A DNA stretch of 64,000 nt from Brumimicrobium sp. (GTDB lineage: Bacteria; Bacteroidota; Bacteroidia; Flavobacteriales_D; Crocinitomicaceae). Location of the stretch: positions 1-64,000 of the forward strand of contig JAMLGZ010000001.1 of NCBI GenBank assembly GCA_023957385.1. The letters are read 5' to 3'. Every line of letters begins with the position of its first letter. The first letter of the stretch is position 1. Positions 9,039 through 17,944 of this stretch are shown here, piece by piece. Made by a program: the position numbers and the translations under genes. The notes under the pieces were generated by a model. That model was not told where the DNA came from, made no database searches, and worked only from the letters and a program-made list of their open reading frames with translations.

Positions 9039-12000
9039 CTATTTTAAAAATCTTAATTCAACTCGTCTATTTTTCTTTCTTCCTTCATCAGTGGAATTAT
9101 CTTCAATATTTCTGGTCGCTCCATATCCAATAATTGTAAAAATTGCAGGATCACATCCTTGATTTATAAGGTAGTCTTTTACATTATTTGCTCTAGTTTC
9201 GGATAATATTTGATTTTGTTTTTCAGTGCCTATGTCATCAGTATGACCAGATATTTCTACTTTCAATTCGTTTTTAATAATAATATTTGCTACTCTTCTT
9301 AATTCAGGTAAGGATTCATCTAATAAACCAGCTGCGCCAAAATTAAAAAACAAGTTATTGATGGGAACAGCTGTTCCCTGTTCAATCATTTCTTTAAATG
9401 TAACCACATCAATATTCTGTTCAATTGATGTTGCTTTTGTCTCTTTTCTCAAATCTATGTTATTTGAAATTGGGAATAGTTCATTGTTATCTATATAATA
9501 ACCATAAATTTTACCTAAGGGTAAAATGAAATAGAAACTGCCATCAATAGGGTTAGAATTTGATTCGCCTATAATTTTATTAGCTTCCAAATCTTCCCAA
9601 GAAATCATTGCACTAATAGGCTTGTTGCTTTTATCAACTAACTTACCTGATATTGTGGCAACATAATCTGGTTTAAGATAATCTGGGATTTTGAATGAAA
9701 AAATATCTTTCCCTGTCCCTTTTGCTAATGTTATGTCGTATAGAGATGTTGTTGCTTCTGCAAAAGCATTTTTCAAATCATTAGATGACTTTGAGTGATA
9801 AAAATTTCCACCTGATAATGATGCTATTTGTGCGAGATCACTGTATGCCTGAGAATATTCATTTACTTCTAATGCTATACATTGATGAGGTATTTTACTA
9901 ATCCCTAGTTGAGAAATAGTTTTTAAAAACATATCAAATGACATATTACCATTTGCATCCCCATCAGACATTAATATTACCATTTGATTTTTGGATGCTC
10001 TATTTTTATTTGCTGACATATATTTGTTTGCCTCCAAAATGGCTTCATACATTGGAGTTTGTCCATAGTCTCGTAAATTCAATATAAATTTCTCTAATTG
10101 ATTATAATCTTCAGTAAAATCAATTCTATCAAAGATTAGTGAGTTATTATAACCAGGAAAAGTAAGTATTGCTACTTCAGAATAATTTTGAATAGCTGTT
10201 TTGCAAGTTTCTAAAGCAGCAACCTTTAAAGCATCCATGCGTGAGCCACTCATGCTCCCTGAAATATCTAAAACTAAGACAAGGCTTGATAACTCCATCT
10301 TTTTTTTGTTTGCCGAATAAAATGCATATTCTCCATCTGTGGAAAATTTAAAACCCCAGTCTTTATTAACCGTATTAATATTCTTTCCCATATTTATTGG
10401 AGTTGCCCAATGAGTCCATGACGAGTCGTTTAAGCGTTGGGTCATAAATACATCTGTACTACCAATACCATAATGACCATCAGAACTAAAATATAATGTT
10501 CTGCCATCTGGATGCAGAAATGGAGATCGTTCAGTATATGGGGTATTGATTTGATTTCCTAAATTAATAGGATTAGACCATTTATTCCCATCAAGCTTTT
10601 CAGATATATATATATCTGTTGGGTACTCATTATCCCCACGATACAGCCCTTGATTGATAGAATTCACATTGAGTCCACCGGGTCTTGAAGATGTAAATAG
10701 TAACCCTTTTCCATCGGCAGTAAAGGAAGCGTCACCTTCATAATATTCTGAATTGATAGGATAAGGAAATGCTACTGGGTTGCTCCAACCATACCGTGTT
10801 TTTAAGCTGTAGTATATATCACCACCATTATCATTACGCCAAAGTAAAAGTATATTTCCATCAGCAGAAATAGCCATTGGTGCCTCATTCCCATCAGCTG
10901 TACTTAAATCGGCTAATAATTCCGGAGATGACCATTTATCATTTATCCAATCAGCAGTATAAATATCTTCACCGCCTAAACCATCAGGGCGTCCTTTTGA
11001 GCAAAAGTATAATTTTTTCGAATCATAAGATATAACTGGGCTATAATCATCAAACTCTGAATTTACTTGAGTAAGGGATTCGAAAATTATTTGCTTCTCA
11101 TTTTTTTCAAGAACACCAATTATCTTATCAAAACGTAATGCCATTTCGGGAAAATAGGGTTTGTATTTTTTATAAATACTTGATGCATTAGACCAATCTC
11201 TATGAATAATAAAACGCTCGGCAAGTTTCTGAACACAGACGAATGCTATTTCTTTTGGTGCATTATTCTTAATAAAATTCTCATATAGTACTGTATTAAA
11301 TTGCCTAACTCCAATATCTATGTTCAAATCATCTAGTTTTTTTAAACTCTCAAATTCATTTTCAATTTTACTTTTATAAGTTGCTGAAAATATTTTCAAG
11401 TGCTTATTATACATTTTTTTGTATGTATTTATATCCCCATCCTGAAATAAAACATCAAAATATTCATCTATATTTTTCTCAAAACCTTTAATTCCAATTT
11501 CTTCAATAAAACGATCCATTTCAGTTATTAAACCTTCATTTTTAATTATCGTAAGTAAAGAATCTTGTATGTTTTTAAGATTCTTATTGTTAGGATGCTC
11601 TTTTATAGCAGCCCAATAATCTTTTATGCTATTAGTTTTTACAACATCTTGAAACAGCAAATTATCAAACTTAATTATGGCTTCAGAAAGAAAAGAACTG
11701 TTGGGGTATTTTAAAATAAACATTTTGAATGCATCTGAATTATTCATTTTTTTTGCATCATTAAAAGCTAATTCATCACGTTTTTGAATAGCTTCTTTTT
11801 TTTCAACTGCCTCAGGGTATTTATTTATAAAATCCTGATATGAATCAATTGAATTAATTTTTGTTGCTTCTAAGAAAGCTAACTTATTTCTCAATGATAT
11901 TGCATCATTAAAAAGGTGCGATTTAGGATACTTATCAATATATTCTTGAAAGGAGCGAACTGAATTAAGTTCTTTTGACTTCGCGAATTCTAATATATAT

Positions 12001-12596
12001 ATGTTACTCAACGCAGATTTTAACAGATCATCTGCTTGTGAATTATTAATCACTCTATGTGAATTGAAGTCATTTATAAACTTTTGATATGAATCAGTTG
12101 TGTTTATTTTTTCTGCTTCATTAAAAGCAATTTCATAAATTTTTCTTTGGGCTTTTATTTTCCATTCTGGGGCATTGGTAAAGTAAAGAATGTAATTTTT
12201 AAAACAATCTATTGTATTTTTATCCTTACAATCATTATAAGCCAGATTATAACATTCTTCTTTAATTTTCGATAAGCTTTCTATTGTGTATCCCTTTTTG
12301 CTGTATTTTACTTTTTCTTCATTACCTAAATCATTTAATACCTTTATAGCGATTACAATATAATCATTGGCTTTGTAAGGATTATAACCCTTGTATTCTT
12401 TAGAGTTATATAGTTTTGCATATGCATAATTTAACTCAATATCATCTTTTTCTTTCTCATACTTCTTAGACAATTTTTTTTCTGCCTTTGCGAACTCTAG
12501 CTTATCTATATGTTTAAGGAATGCATTTGATTGGGCATTTGAAGATAAAATGCCAAATAAGAAAAAGGATAAAATGCAAAAATATTTTTTAGTCAT
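9039..12596 (-). CDS. OmpA-family envelope protein with TPR, PD40 propeller and von Willebrand A domains
   Basis: The 1185-residue product begins with a signal peptide (1-21, ending SNAQ). Residues 25-480 form helical TPR-like repeats (recurring SxDSYQxFINKYP units). Residues 490-770 form a PD40/WD40-like propeller (PVISYDSKKLYF, APMAISADG, SPFLHPDGRTLYFSSDG). A VWA domain starts near 770 with the metal site DISGSMSGS. A carboxypeptidase-regulatory-like beta domain follows near 1000, and the end is an OmpA_C peptidoglycan-binding domain (GHTDDIGTEKQNQILSETRA near 1118). TPR, PD40, regulatory-like and OmpA order recalls PorE of the type IX system, but a VWA insert is not part of PorE. The likely role is anchoring an outer-membrane complex to peptidoglycan. 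Confidence 0.85.
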   Translation of the reverse strand: MTKKYFCILSFFLFGILSSNAQSNAFLKHIDKLEFAKAEKKLSKKYEKEKDDIELNYAYAKLYNSKEYKGYNPYKANDYIVIAIKVLNDLGNEEKVKYSKKGYTIESLSKIKEECYNLAYNDCKDKNTIDCFKNYILYFTNAPEWKIKAQRKIYEIAFNEAEKINTTDSYQKFINDFNSHRVINNSQADDLLKSALSNIYILEFAKSKELNSVRSFQEYIDKYPKSHLFNDAISLRNKLAFLEATKINSIDSYQDFINKYPEAVEKKEAIQKRDELAFNDAKKMNNSDAFKMFILKYPNSSFLSEAIIKFDNLLFQDVVKTNSIKDYWAAIKEHPNNKNLKNIQDSLLTIIKNEGLITEMDRFIEEIGIKGFEKNIDEYFDVLFQDGDINTYKKMYNKHLKIFSATYKSKIENEFESLKKLDDLNIDIGVRQFNTVLYENFIKNNAPKEIAFVCVQKLAERFIIHRDWSNASSIYKKYKPYFPEMALRFDKIIGVLEKNEKQIIFESLTQVNSEFDDYSPVISYDSKKLYFCSKGRPDGLGGEDIYTADWINDKWSSPELLADLSTADGNEAPMAISADGNILLLWRNDNGGDIYYSLKTRYGWSNPVAFPYPINSEYYEGDASFTADGKGLLFTSSRPGGLNVNSINQGLYRGDNEYPTDIYISEKLDGNKWSNPINLGNQINTPYTERSPFLHPDGRTLYFSSDGHYGIGSTDVFMTQRLNDSSWTHWATPINMGKNINTVNKDWGFKFSTDGEYAFYSANKKKMELSSLVLVLDISGSMSGSRMDALKVAALETCKTAIQNYSEVAILTFPGYNNSLIFDRIDFTEDYNQLEKFILNLRDYGQTPMYEAILEANKYMSANKNRASKNQMVILMSDGDANGNMSFDMFLKTISQLGISKIPHQCIALEVNEYSQAYSDLAQIASLSGGNFYHSKSSNDLKNAFAEATTSLYDITLAKGTGKDIFSFKIPDYLKPDYVATISGKLVDKSNKPISAMISWEDLEANKIIGESNSNPIDGSFYFILPLGKIYGYYIDNNELFPISNNIDLRKETKATSIEQNIDVVTFKEMIEQGTAVPINNLFFNFGAAGLLDESLPELRRVANIIIKNELKVEISGHTDDIGTEKQNQILSETRANNVKDYLINQGCDPAIFTIIGYGATRNIEDNSTDEGRKKNRRVELRFLK

Positions 12597-12653
12597 AACT
12601 ATAATAAGATTCGTAATTTCAAAAATATTTGACTTCGTATTGATGTTTTTAAT

Positions 12654-12691
12654 AACTCACAACCAAACTTGTTAGCGTTTGGTTGTGAGTT
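12654..12691 (-). terminator. Perfect 15-bp hairpin between WG-repeat and OmpA-like genes
   Basis: AACTCACAACCAAAC and GTTTGGTTGTGAGTT pair perfectly around an 8-nt loop. It lies 55 bp past the stop of the WG-repeat gene and before the OmpA-like gene. It probably ends WG transcription, although the run after it is AT-rich rather than pure T. Confidence 0.55.
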
Positions 12692-12745
12692 GGGTTTATT
12701 AAAATAATAGCAGCTTATTGATAAACGGAAATATACTCTTGGCCA

Positions 12746-14398
12746 TTAGTCAACGTATTCTTCTTCTTGTTCTGCTGATTCATATTCAGACATATCATCA
12801 AAATCCTGCTCCGAAGTCGCGGCACTTATTACAATCACTATATCTCCACTATTCATTGCTATTATAATCTCTTTTTTACCATCACTGTAAACATTTTTAT
12901 TTTTAGAACTCTTGTCCTCGTCTTTTTTATATCCGCTTAGTTTGCCTTCAATAGCGGAAATTACAGCTTCCTCTTTACCATATCCTTTACCTCTCAACGA
13001 TATTGAATATGCAAAGCCAGTAGGTTCATTTTTTCCATTAAATTTATACTCGGTGTCTTTGTAGGTGTACCAACCAGATCCTTTAGTTACTGTTATTTTG
13101 TCGTACGCAGAACCTAGTACATAGAAACTATAACTCGCATCGTTAGTTATTTTTTTGCTTGATAATACTTCATGTTCTGAACTGTTTTTTCCAAATTTTC
13201 TTTCTTGTAACTCATACTTTTTCATTACATCATCAAAAGTAGAATTGAACGTAAATCCTTCAGGACTATCAAAATTCAGAACGGATGTTATAGCACCAAC
13301 ATTAAAATAATCTGTATTAGCACTGCTATATTCAGATCCTCCTGTTAAAAAATATTGAACAAGGTCTCTTGAAACATCATCAAACTGCGGATTTATTACG
13401 TACTTTCCTTCTTTATCAATAAAACCAATTTTACTTGCGCTTACAACAAGTGCAAGTTTTCCATTGAAAGGAAGTGCAACATCAAATTGAGGGTTTATAA
13501 CTATTTTACCATCCCTGTCAATATATCCGTAACTTTTACCTGATTGAACAGATGTAATTTTGTTGCCGTTGAAAGGGTATGCTTCTCCAAACTGAGGGTT
13601 AATAATTAATTTCCCATCTTTATCACACCAACCGTGTTTACCATCTTGAACAACATGAAATAAATCTCCGTCTATTTGCATACTTGAGAATTGCGGATTA
13701 ATTATGTATTTTCCGTCTTTGTCAATTACACCTGCCTTATTTCCGGATTCTACAACACATTGTCCATTTTGAAAGTCGCCAGCTCCATCAAATTGATGGT
13801 TGATGACAATCTTTCCCTCTTTGTCGATGAACCCCCACTTACCTTCATCATTTCTTACCCCACATTTGCCATTACTAAAATTTGAAACTGATATGAATTG
13901 TGGATTGATTACAACTTTCCCTGTTTTATCTACAAACCCCCATTTTTCATCACCTTCTTCATTTACCATACTGAATGCAGCTAGACCATCTTTAAAAAGT
14001 CTTACTTCTTGAGCATCTTGAAGTGTAAATTTTATTTCGCCTTTTTTGTCAATAGCAGCAGGTGCGGCATTTTCGCTCACAACCCAAGCTAATCCATCAC
14101 TAAAAACTGTCGCTTCTTTGTATTGAGCATTTATGGCATATTTACCATCATCAGTGATAAAACCAAACTTTGGTTCATCTCCAGATGTTTCAACCAATGC
14201 CAGTCCATCTCTAAAAACAGTGGCGTTCTTAAATTGAGGATTAATAACAATTTTACCTTCCTTGTCAATGTACTGAAATTCTTTTCCGCTTTTGACTGGA
14301 ATTAATTTAACTTCGGAGATAGAATCTCCACCACCTCCGCAAGAGCTGAAGATGCTTGCAGCAACAATGGCTGCTACTAATTGTACTGTTTTTTTCAT
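12746..14398 (-). CDS. WG-repeat lipoprotein
   Basis: The start at 14398 gives a 550-residue protein beginning MKKTVQLVAAIVAAS with lipobox FSSC (cysteine 20) and a glycine linker. The open frame extends 97 codons further upstream, but that part has no domain and would bury the signal peptide. Residues 35-360 hold about nine WG-type repeats of 40-47 residues, each with a GYIDKEGKIVINPQF core, in which the invariant WG is often YI or FI. WG repeats are beta-hairpin units of unknown ligand. The last 190 residues are not recognised and end in a run of acidic residues. It is probably exposed at the envelope. It shares cassette 4 with the OmpA-like gene. Confidence 0.8.
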   Translation of the reverse strand: MKKTVQLVAAIVAASIFSSCGGGGDSISEVKLIPVKSGKEFQYIDKEGKIVINPQFKNATVFRDGLALVETSGDEPKFGFITDDGKYAINAQYKEATVFSDGLAWVVSENAAPAAIDKKGEIKFTLQDAQEVRLFKDGLAAFSMVNEEGDEKWGFVDKTGKVVINPQFISVSNFSNGKCGVRNDEGKWGFIDKEGKIVINHQFDGAGDFQNGQCVVESGNKAGVIDKDGKYIINPQFSSMQIDGDLFHVVQDGKHGWCDKDGKLIINPQFGEAYPFNGNKITSVQSGKSYGYIDRDGKIVINPQFDVALPFNGKLALVVSASKIGFIDKEGKYVINPQFDDVSRDLVQYFLTGGSEYSSANTDYFNVGAITSVLNFDSPEGFTFNSTFDDVMKKYELQERKFGKNSSEHEVLSSKKITNDASYSFYVLGSAYDKITVTKGSGWYTYKDTEYKFNGKNEPTGFAYSISLRGKGYGKEEAVISAIEGKLSGYKKDEDKSSKNKNVYSDGKKEIIIAMNSGDIVIVISAATSEQDFDDMSEYESAEQEEEYVD

Positions 14399-14712
14399 TT
14401 TTCTAAAATTTAAATTATGCCTACTCTTATCGCTTTTCGGCAACCGCGTTGTATTTATTATTGGAATTAAATTAAAACTGTTTTTTTGGGGTAATGGCTC
14501 TTTGACTTTTGCATAGAGTTGTCTTGTGTGTTGGGCAAAAGGAAATGTGCCATTTGTGTATTGGCTCTTAAAAAACAAAAAATGTGGGTCGGCAAAAAAT
14601 AAAACTTTATCGGGTCGGCTGGTGTGGTCGGCAGTCATTCCGATTTGATTTTCTTCTTTGTCTTTGTATGTCGTCTTGTCAATTCTCATGTCGCTGTTTT
14701 TTTATTAGGCTT
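14399..14712. other. Upstream region of the WG-repeat gene
   Basis: This 314-bp stretch is open in one minus-strand frame continuous with the WG gene, but has no recognisable domain. No consensus -7 box was identified. It probably holds the WG gene leader and promoter. Confidence 0.4.
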
Positions 14713-14850
14713 GCTTGTAACGTTGCGGCTGCTTCGCATCCGTTCTGATCCTTTTGATAATTCAATATAAATGTAATAAATATTTTCCTAGGATATATAA
14801 TAATTGATTTGATTTATCCAGAATGGTGCGAAACAGCCAGTTATGGGGAG
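14713..14850. repeat. attC-like hairpin site E
   Basis: The site opens GCTTGTAACG and closes CAGTTATGGGGAG. Arms GGCTGCTTCGCATCCGTTCTG and CAGAATGGTGCGAAACAGCC pair with one extra base on the left arm, the only site here with a clear bulged base as in classical attC. The AT-rich centre lacks the CGAAGCAC words. Confidence 0.65.
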
Positions 14851-14981
14851 TACAATTCTATAGTCTTTGATAAAATGAAATCCATCTATTGAATTGTACG
14901 TAGTAGTTCACCCAGAAATAAATACAGCCGACCTCACGCTATTGTTCCGAGGTCGAATTGCTCTTATGTTTGACATAGGAG
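14850..14981. other. Three consecutive hairpins at the start of the gene-less cassette
   Basis: Three perfect or nearly perfect stems follow each other: GTACAATTC (14850-14858) with GAATTGTAC (14891-14899), CGACCTC (14929-14935) with GAGGTCG (14949-14955), and CTCTTATGT with ACATAGGAG around a 3-nt loop (14961-14981). No open reading frame covers them. They may belong to the same structured RNA as the next feature. Confidence 0.5.
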
Positions 14982-15025
14982 TCTGTTTGAACTCGGTAGG
15001 GGATTTTACCAATTAAAAAAACAAC

Positions 15026-15274
15026 TTTCATCCGTTTTGGTAAGTGATTAATTAACGAAGGATAGAACAAGAAAAATAATCAATGATGTACTTTTTATTT
15101 TTAGTAAACTATTGACTTTCTAGTTTATTTTCGTTAATTTAAACTAAAATCTGTGGACGTGTCAACGTCACAAATACTCTAAAAGAGATATTTGCACGGT
15201 TTACCCGCACAGATTTTAGAGCAGAAAAATGATAAAATATTTTCTGCTAATAACTTACTACAAAACGGATGAAA
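15026..15274. ncRNA. Candidate structured RNA in a cassette without a gene
   Basis: A closing stem of about 17 bp (TTTCATCCGTTTTG at 15026-15039 with CAAAACGGATGAAA at 15261-15274, plus flanking pairs) encloses three arms. Arm I is AATTAACGAA (15050-15059) with TTCGTTAATT (15130-15139) and an inner hairpin. Arm II is a perfect 12-bp stem CTAAAATCTGTG (15144-15155) with CACAGATTTTAG (15208-15219) holding two or three small hairpins. Arm III is AGCAGAAAA (15220-15228) with TTTTCTGCT (15240-15248). This is a compact four-way junction. I do not recognise it as a known RNA family, and the transcribed strand cannot be told. DNA-level function (folded single strand) is also possible. Confidence 0.55.
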
Positions 15275-15294
15275 TGTTGAAAAAAATAAAAAAT

Positions 15295-15312
15295 CCACGT
15301 ACAATAACGTGG
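15295..15312. other. Small hairpin after the structured element
   Basis: CCACGT and ACGTGG pair around ACAATA. It lies 20 bp past the closing stem of the candidate RNA and 28 bp before site F. There is no T-run, so terminator function is unproven. Confidence 0.35.
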
Positions 15313-15340
15313 GGACGTTCCTATCTGTGGTGGACTATTC

Positions 15341-15477
15341 CCTCATAACGGTTTGCGGCTTGGCGTAGTGGCGGATTTTTAGCACAAAAGTTCAATCGAA
15401 GAACTGCACTTGAACCTACCACAAAACTGTCATACGAAGCACTGCACCCGCCATTACGCCAAACCGCTGTTAGCACC
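15341..15477. repeat. attC-like hairpin site F
   Basis: The site opens CCTCATAACGG and closes CTGTTAGCACC. The arms CGGCTTGGCGTAGTGGCGG and CCGCCATTACGCCAAACCG match at 17 of 19 positions. The spacer next to TAAC is GGTTTG on the left and AG on the right. The centre contains CATACGAAGCAC and AATCGAAGAAC, shared with site A. Confidence 0.75.
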
Positions 15478-15508
15478 AGTTGTTTTGTCTTTCTGTTGTT
15501 TGTAGTCG

Positions 15509-16672
15509 TCATTTGTTGCCTTTCGCTCTGTTGTGTGTCTTGCATAACATTTGGCAATTTTTCGTGTCTGTCGCACCGCCTTTACTCCAAGCTGTAACGT
15601 GGTCTGCGTCCATTTCTGCAAGTTTCCAAATTTTAGTTTTATTGCTGTCGTGTCCTAATGCACATAATGGGCAATTTGAAACACTCTTTTTCTCTGCTTC
15701 TGCTGTCTGAATAGCGTAAACTGATTTTTTAGTCGCTTCGTCAAAAACCCGAACTTCTAAAAGTTTTGTGTCTGTTGAACCGCCAAGTATATACTCAAAA
15801 ATCCCTTTACGATTTTTTACATAAGGGTCGGCATAAAGCGTTTTGACTTGTTCAGAAACTTGTTGTGGGCTGTATGGTTTCTTTTTGTAGGTTTCATAAA
15901 GTCGTCCCCATTCAAGTCCACGCATTTCCGTTTCTACGTCTGTAAATACAGTAGAAACCCAGTCAATAACGCTATTGAAATAAGTTTTTAACTCGTTTAT
16001 GTTTGTGTCAAAACGGTGTTTGCTCATATAGTCGCCAATGTTCCCTTTGCTTACCCAGTCAAGTGCTCTTTCTAAGAACTCTTGTCTGTTTGCACTACCT
16101 GAAACGTAAGCTCCCCATTTTTGAATATTGGCGTTTTGAGTGTTGCTAAATTCTTCCTTTCCAAGTGTTACAAAAGGTCCAGAATAAACTGCATTTAGTA
16201 ATTCTTGATTGTTGAGTGGAACACCAGCAATGTTGATTGTCCTGAACCATTCTTTAATTTCGCTTTCAGTTCCTTCGCACTCGTAAATTAAAAGTTTTGT
16301 GTTCAATATTTTTTCTTGCTTGTCCTTAGCAATACCGCCAAAATATTGTTCCATTCCGTTCTCGTCTTTGATTGCAAATTTGTTAGTTACAAATCTGCCA
16401 AAACTTGTAATGCGTTGTTGACCATCTAAAACTTCAAACTTGTCGGCACTTACTGTATTGAAATAGATTAGTCCTAATGGATAACCTTTTAAAATGCTTT
16501 CAATTACTGCAACATCTCTTTTGCCGTCCGCATAAATGTAATTACGTTGATACTCGGGCTGAATTGTCAGTTTGCCTGATAAACCAAAAAGACCTTTGCC
16601 TTCAAGTTCATTGTAAACAAAGCCATCGCAAATGGCTTTTACTGTTATGTCTGTTCTAAGAGTTGTTTTCAT
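15509..16672 (-). CDS. DUF262 and HNH nuclease, likely restriction protein
   Basis: The 387-residue product joins an N-terminal DUF262 (ParB/sulfiredoxin-like) domain, with PEYQR at 39-43 and the signature DGQQR at 83-87, to a C-terminal HNH nuclease. The nuclease shows CPLC at 334-337, the DH pair at 357-358, a second zinc pair C373 and C377, and HN at 380-381. DUF262 proteins such as GmrS and BrxU hydrolyse nucleotides and restrict modified or foreign DNA. Its start overlaps the stop of the adenine methylase gene by one base (TAATG), so the two are made together. The pair looks like a restriction-modification or anti-phage unit carried as a cassette. The substrate and dependence on methylation are unknown. 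Confidence 0.8.
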   Translation of the reverse strand: MKTTLRTDITVKAICDGFVYNELEGKGLFGLSGKLTIQPEYQRNYIYADGKRDVAVIESILKGYPLGLIYFNTVSADKFEVLDGQQRITSFGRFVTNKFAIKDENGMEQYFGGIAKDKQEKILNTKLLIYECEGTESEIKEWFRTINIAGVPLNNQELLNAVYSGPFVTLGKEEFSNTQNANIQKWGAYVSGSANRQEFLERALDWVSKGNIGDYMSKHRFDTNINELKTYFNSVIDWVSTVFTDVETEMRGLEWGRLYETYKKKPYSPQQVSEQVKTLYADPYVKNRKGIFEYILGGSTDTKLLEVRVFDEATKKSVYAIQTAEAEKKSVSNCPLCALGHDSNKTKIWKLAEMDADHVTAWSKGGATDTKNCQMLCKTHNRAKGNK

Positions 16673-17760
16673 TATTTCTTTCTTCTTATTAAAATTCGGC
16701 TATAAATTCTGTTGCCGTTAATATAGCCCCTGTCTAATTTACCTTGCCAATTTGGATTTACAATTTCAGGTAGTTTCCCTTCTTTAACTTCATAGTCACT
16801 ACCTACGATTTCAAATTGTTCGGGTGAATATTTGTCTAAGAAACTAATTGGAACTCCCATAATTCCGTCATAATCGCTTGGTATTGCATCTGTGTATGAA
16901 ACTTCAATAGCGTTGTAGTTGTCATAATTTTGATAGCCGTTTTCTTTTATGTCTTTGTGTTTGCTGAACTTCAAATTGTCTTTCATTGTCATAAGTGCCA
17001 ATGGTTGGTGTCTTTTGCCGTGGTCTAAATTTGTATACCAGCAACAATTTCTGAATTTGACTAAGCCAGTTTCTTTATCGTAAACTCCGTCAGCATAATC
17101 TTTTGATAAAGGTGAAGCAAAATATGCGTTACCAGCTTTGAAGCCATTACCAAGCCACATTTTGTCGGCTTTTAGAAGTGCAAATATTTCTTTGTATGTA
17201 ATTGCATTCATACTACCGATTAAAACAAATTGTTTGTCAGCTTCTATTATCCAAGAGAGAAATTCACGAAACAATGAAAAAGGTGGGTTTGTAATAATTA
17301 TGTCTGCTTCGTCTCTCATTTTTTTTATCTCTTCACTTCTAAAATCTCCGTCACCTTTTAAGTAAGACCACTCCAAATCATTTACATCAATTTTTCCGTC
17401 ACCTGATTTGTCACGTGTCAAAGTGAAAATCTTACCGTTTTTCTTGGTTTTATACTCGTCAAACTGTGGGTCGTTGACTTCAAAAAGTGTAGGTTGATAG
17501 TTGTTTTTGAATTTTTTGCTGTCCGGTGCGTAGCTTGTGCTTATTAGTTTTTTAAGTCCGAAGCGTTCAAAATTTTGAGCAAAGAACTTAGTAAAGTTGC
17601 TCCATTCAGGGTCGTCACAAGGCATTAAAATTGTCTTGTCCTTAAAAACATTTGGGTCATACTCCAAGTATGAGTTAATCTCCTTTTCAATATCGTGATA
17701 TTGAGTGTAAAACTCATCGTTCTTTGCATTCTTTGCACTTGTTAGGTTGCTATTTGCCAT
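16672..17760 (-). CDS. EcoRI-like adenine-specific DNA methyltransferase
   Basis: The 362-residue protein resembles the EcoRI modification methylase family, which transfers a methyl group from S-adenosylmethionine to N6 of adenine. The catalytic motif NPPF is at 158-161, within [17 protein letters not shown]. The MPCDDPEWS block at 46-54 sits where the cofactor motif is expected. The chosen start [20 protein letters not shown] agrees with the conserved family N-terminus (NDEFYTQ). It is the first gene of cassette 6, followed without a gap by the DUF262-HNH protein that it probably protects against. The recognition sequence cannot be read from the protein. Confidence 0.85.
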   Translation of the reverse strand: MANSNLTSAKNAKNDEFYTQYHDIEKEINSYLEYDPNVFKDKTILMPCDDPEWSNFTKFFAQNFERFGLKKLISTSYAPDSKKFKNNYQPTLFEVNDPQFDEYKTKKNGKIFTLTRDKSGDGKIDVNDLEWSYLKGDGDFRSEEIKKMRDEADIIITNPPFSLFREFLSWIIEADKQFVLIGSMNAITYKEIFALLKADKMWLGNGFKAGNAYFASPLSKDYADGVYDKETGLVKFRNCCWYTNLDHGKRHQPLALMTMKDNLKFSKHKDIKENGYQNYDNYNAIEVSYTDAIPSDYDGIMGVPISFLDKYSPEQFEIVGSDYEVKEGKLPEIVNPNWQGKLDRGYINGNRIYSRILIRRKK

Positions 17761-17834
17761 TTCTCTTTATCTCGTCTTTATATTTTTTAATGTCGGTTTT
17801 TGTCTTGTGGTGTGTCGTCATACAATTGGTGCTA
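17761..17834. other. Leader of the methylase cassette and split half of site G
   Basis: This stretch holds the upstream part of the methylase gene and ends with CAATTGGTGCTA (17823-17834). That sequence is the reverse complement of the other cassette end TTAGCACCAGTTG with one mismatch, so it is the R-type end of cassette 6 cut off from its hairpin by the intron. Confidence 0.6.
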
Positions 17835-17874
17835 ATCGAGTCACGTAAGGGAATTTCACCCCTACGTTCTCACG

Positions 17875-17908
17875 GAACCGTACGTGAAAGTCTCCCTTCA
17901 TACGGCTC
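17875..17908 (-). ncRNA. Group II intron domain V
   Basis: The 34-nt hairpin starts GAGCCGTATGAAGGG and ends CACGTACGGTTC. It contains the AGC-type catalytic triad position near the base (GAGCC) and is directly followed by the domain VI stem. Confidence 0.85.
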
Positions 17909-17944
17909 TTCATGTTACTAAATCACATCAAAAGTAATAACTTT

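Noticed and set aside
14399..14689. N-terminal extension of the WG-repeat protein by 97 residues
   Set aside because: A good lipoprotein signal starts at 14398; the extension has no domain and would block export.
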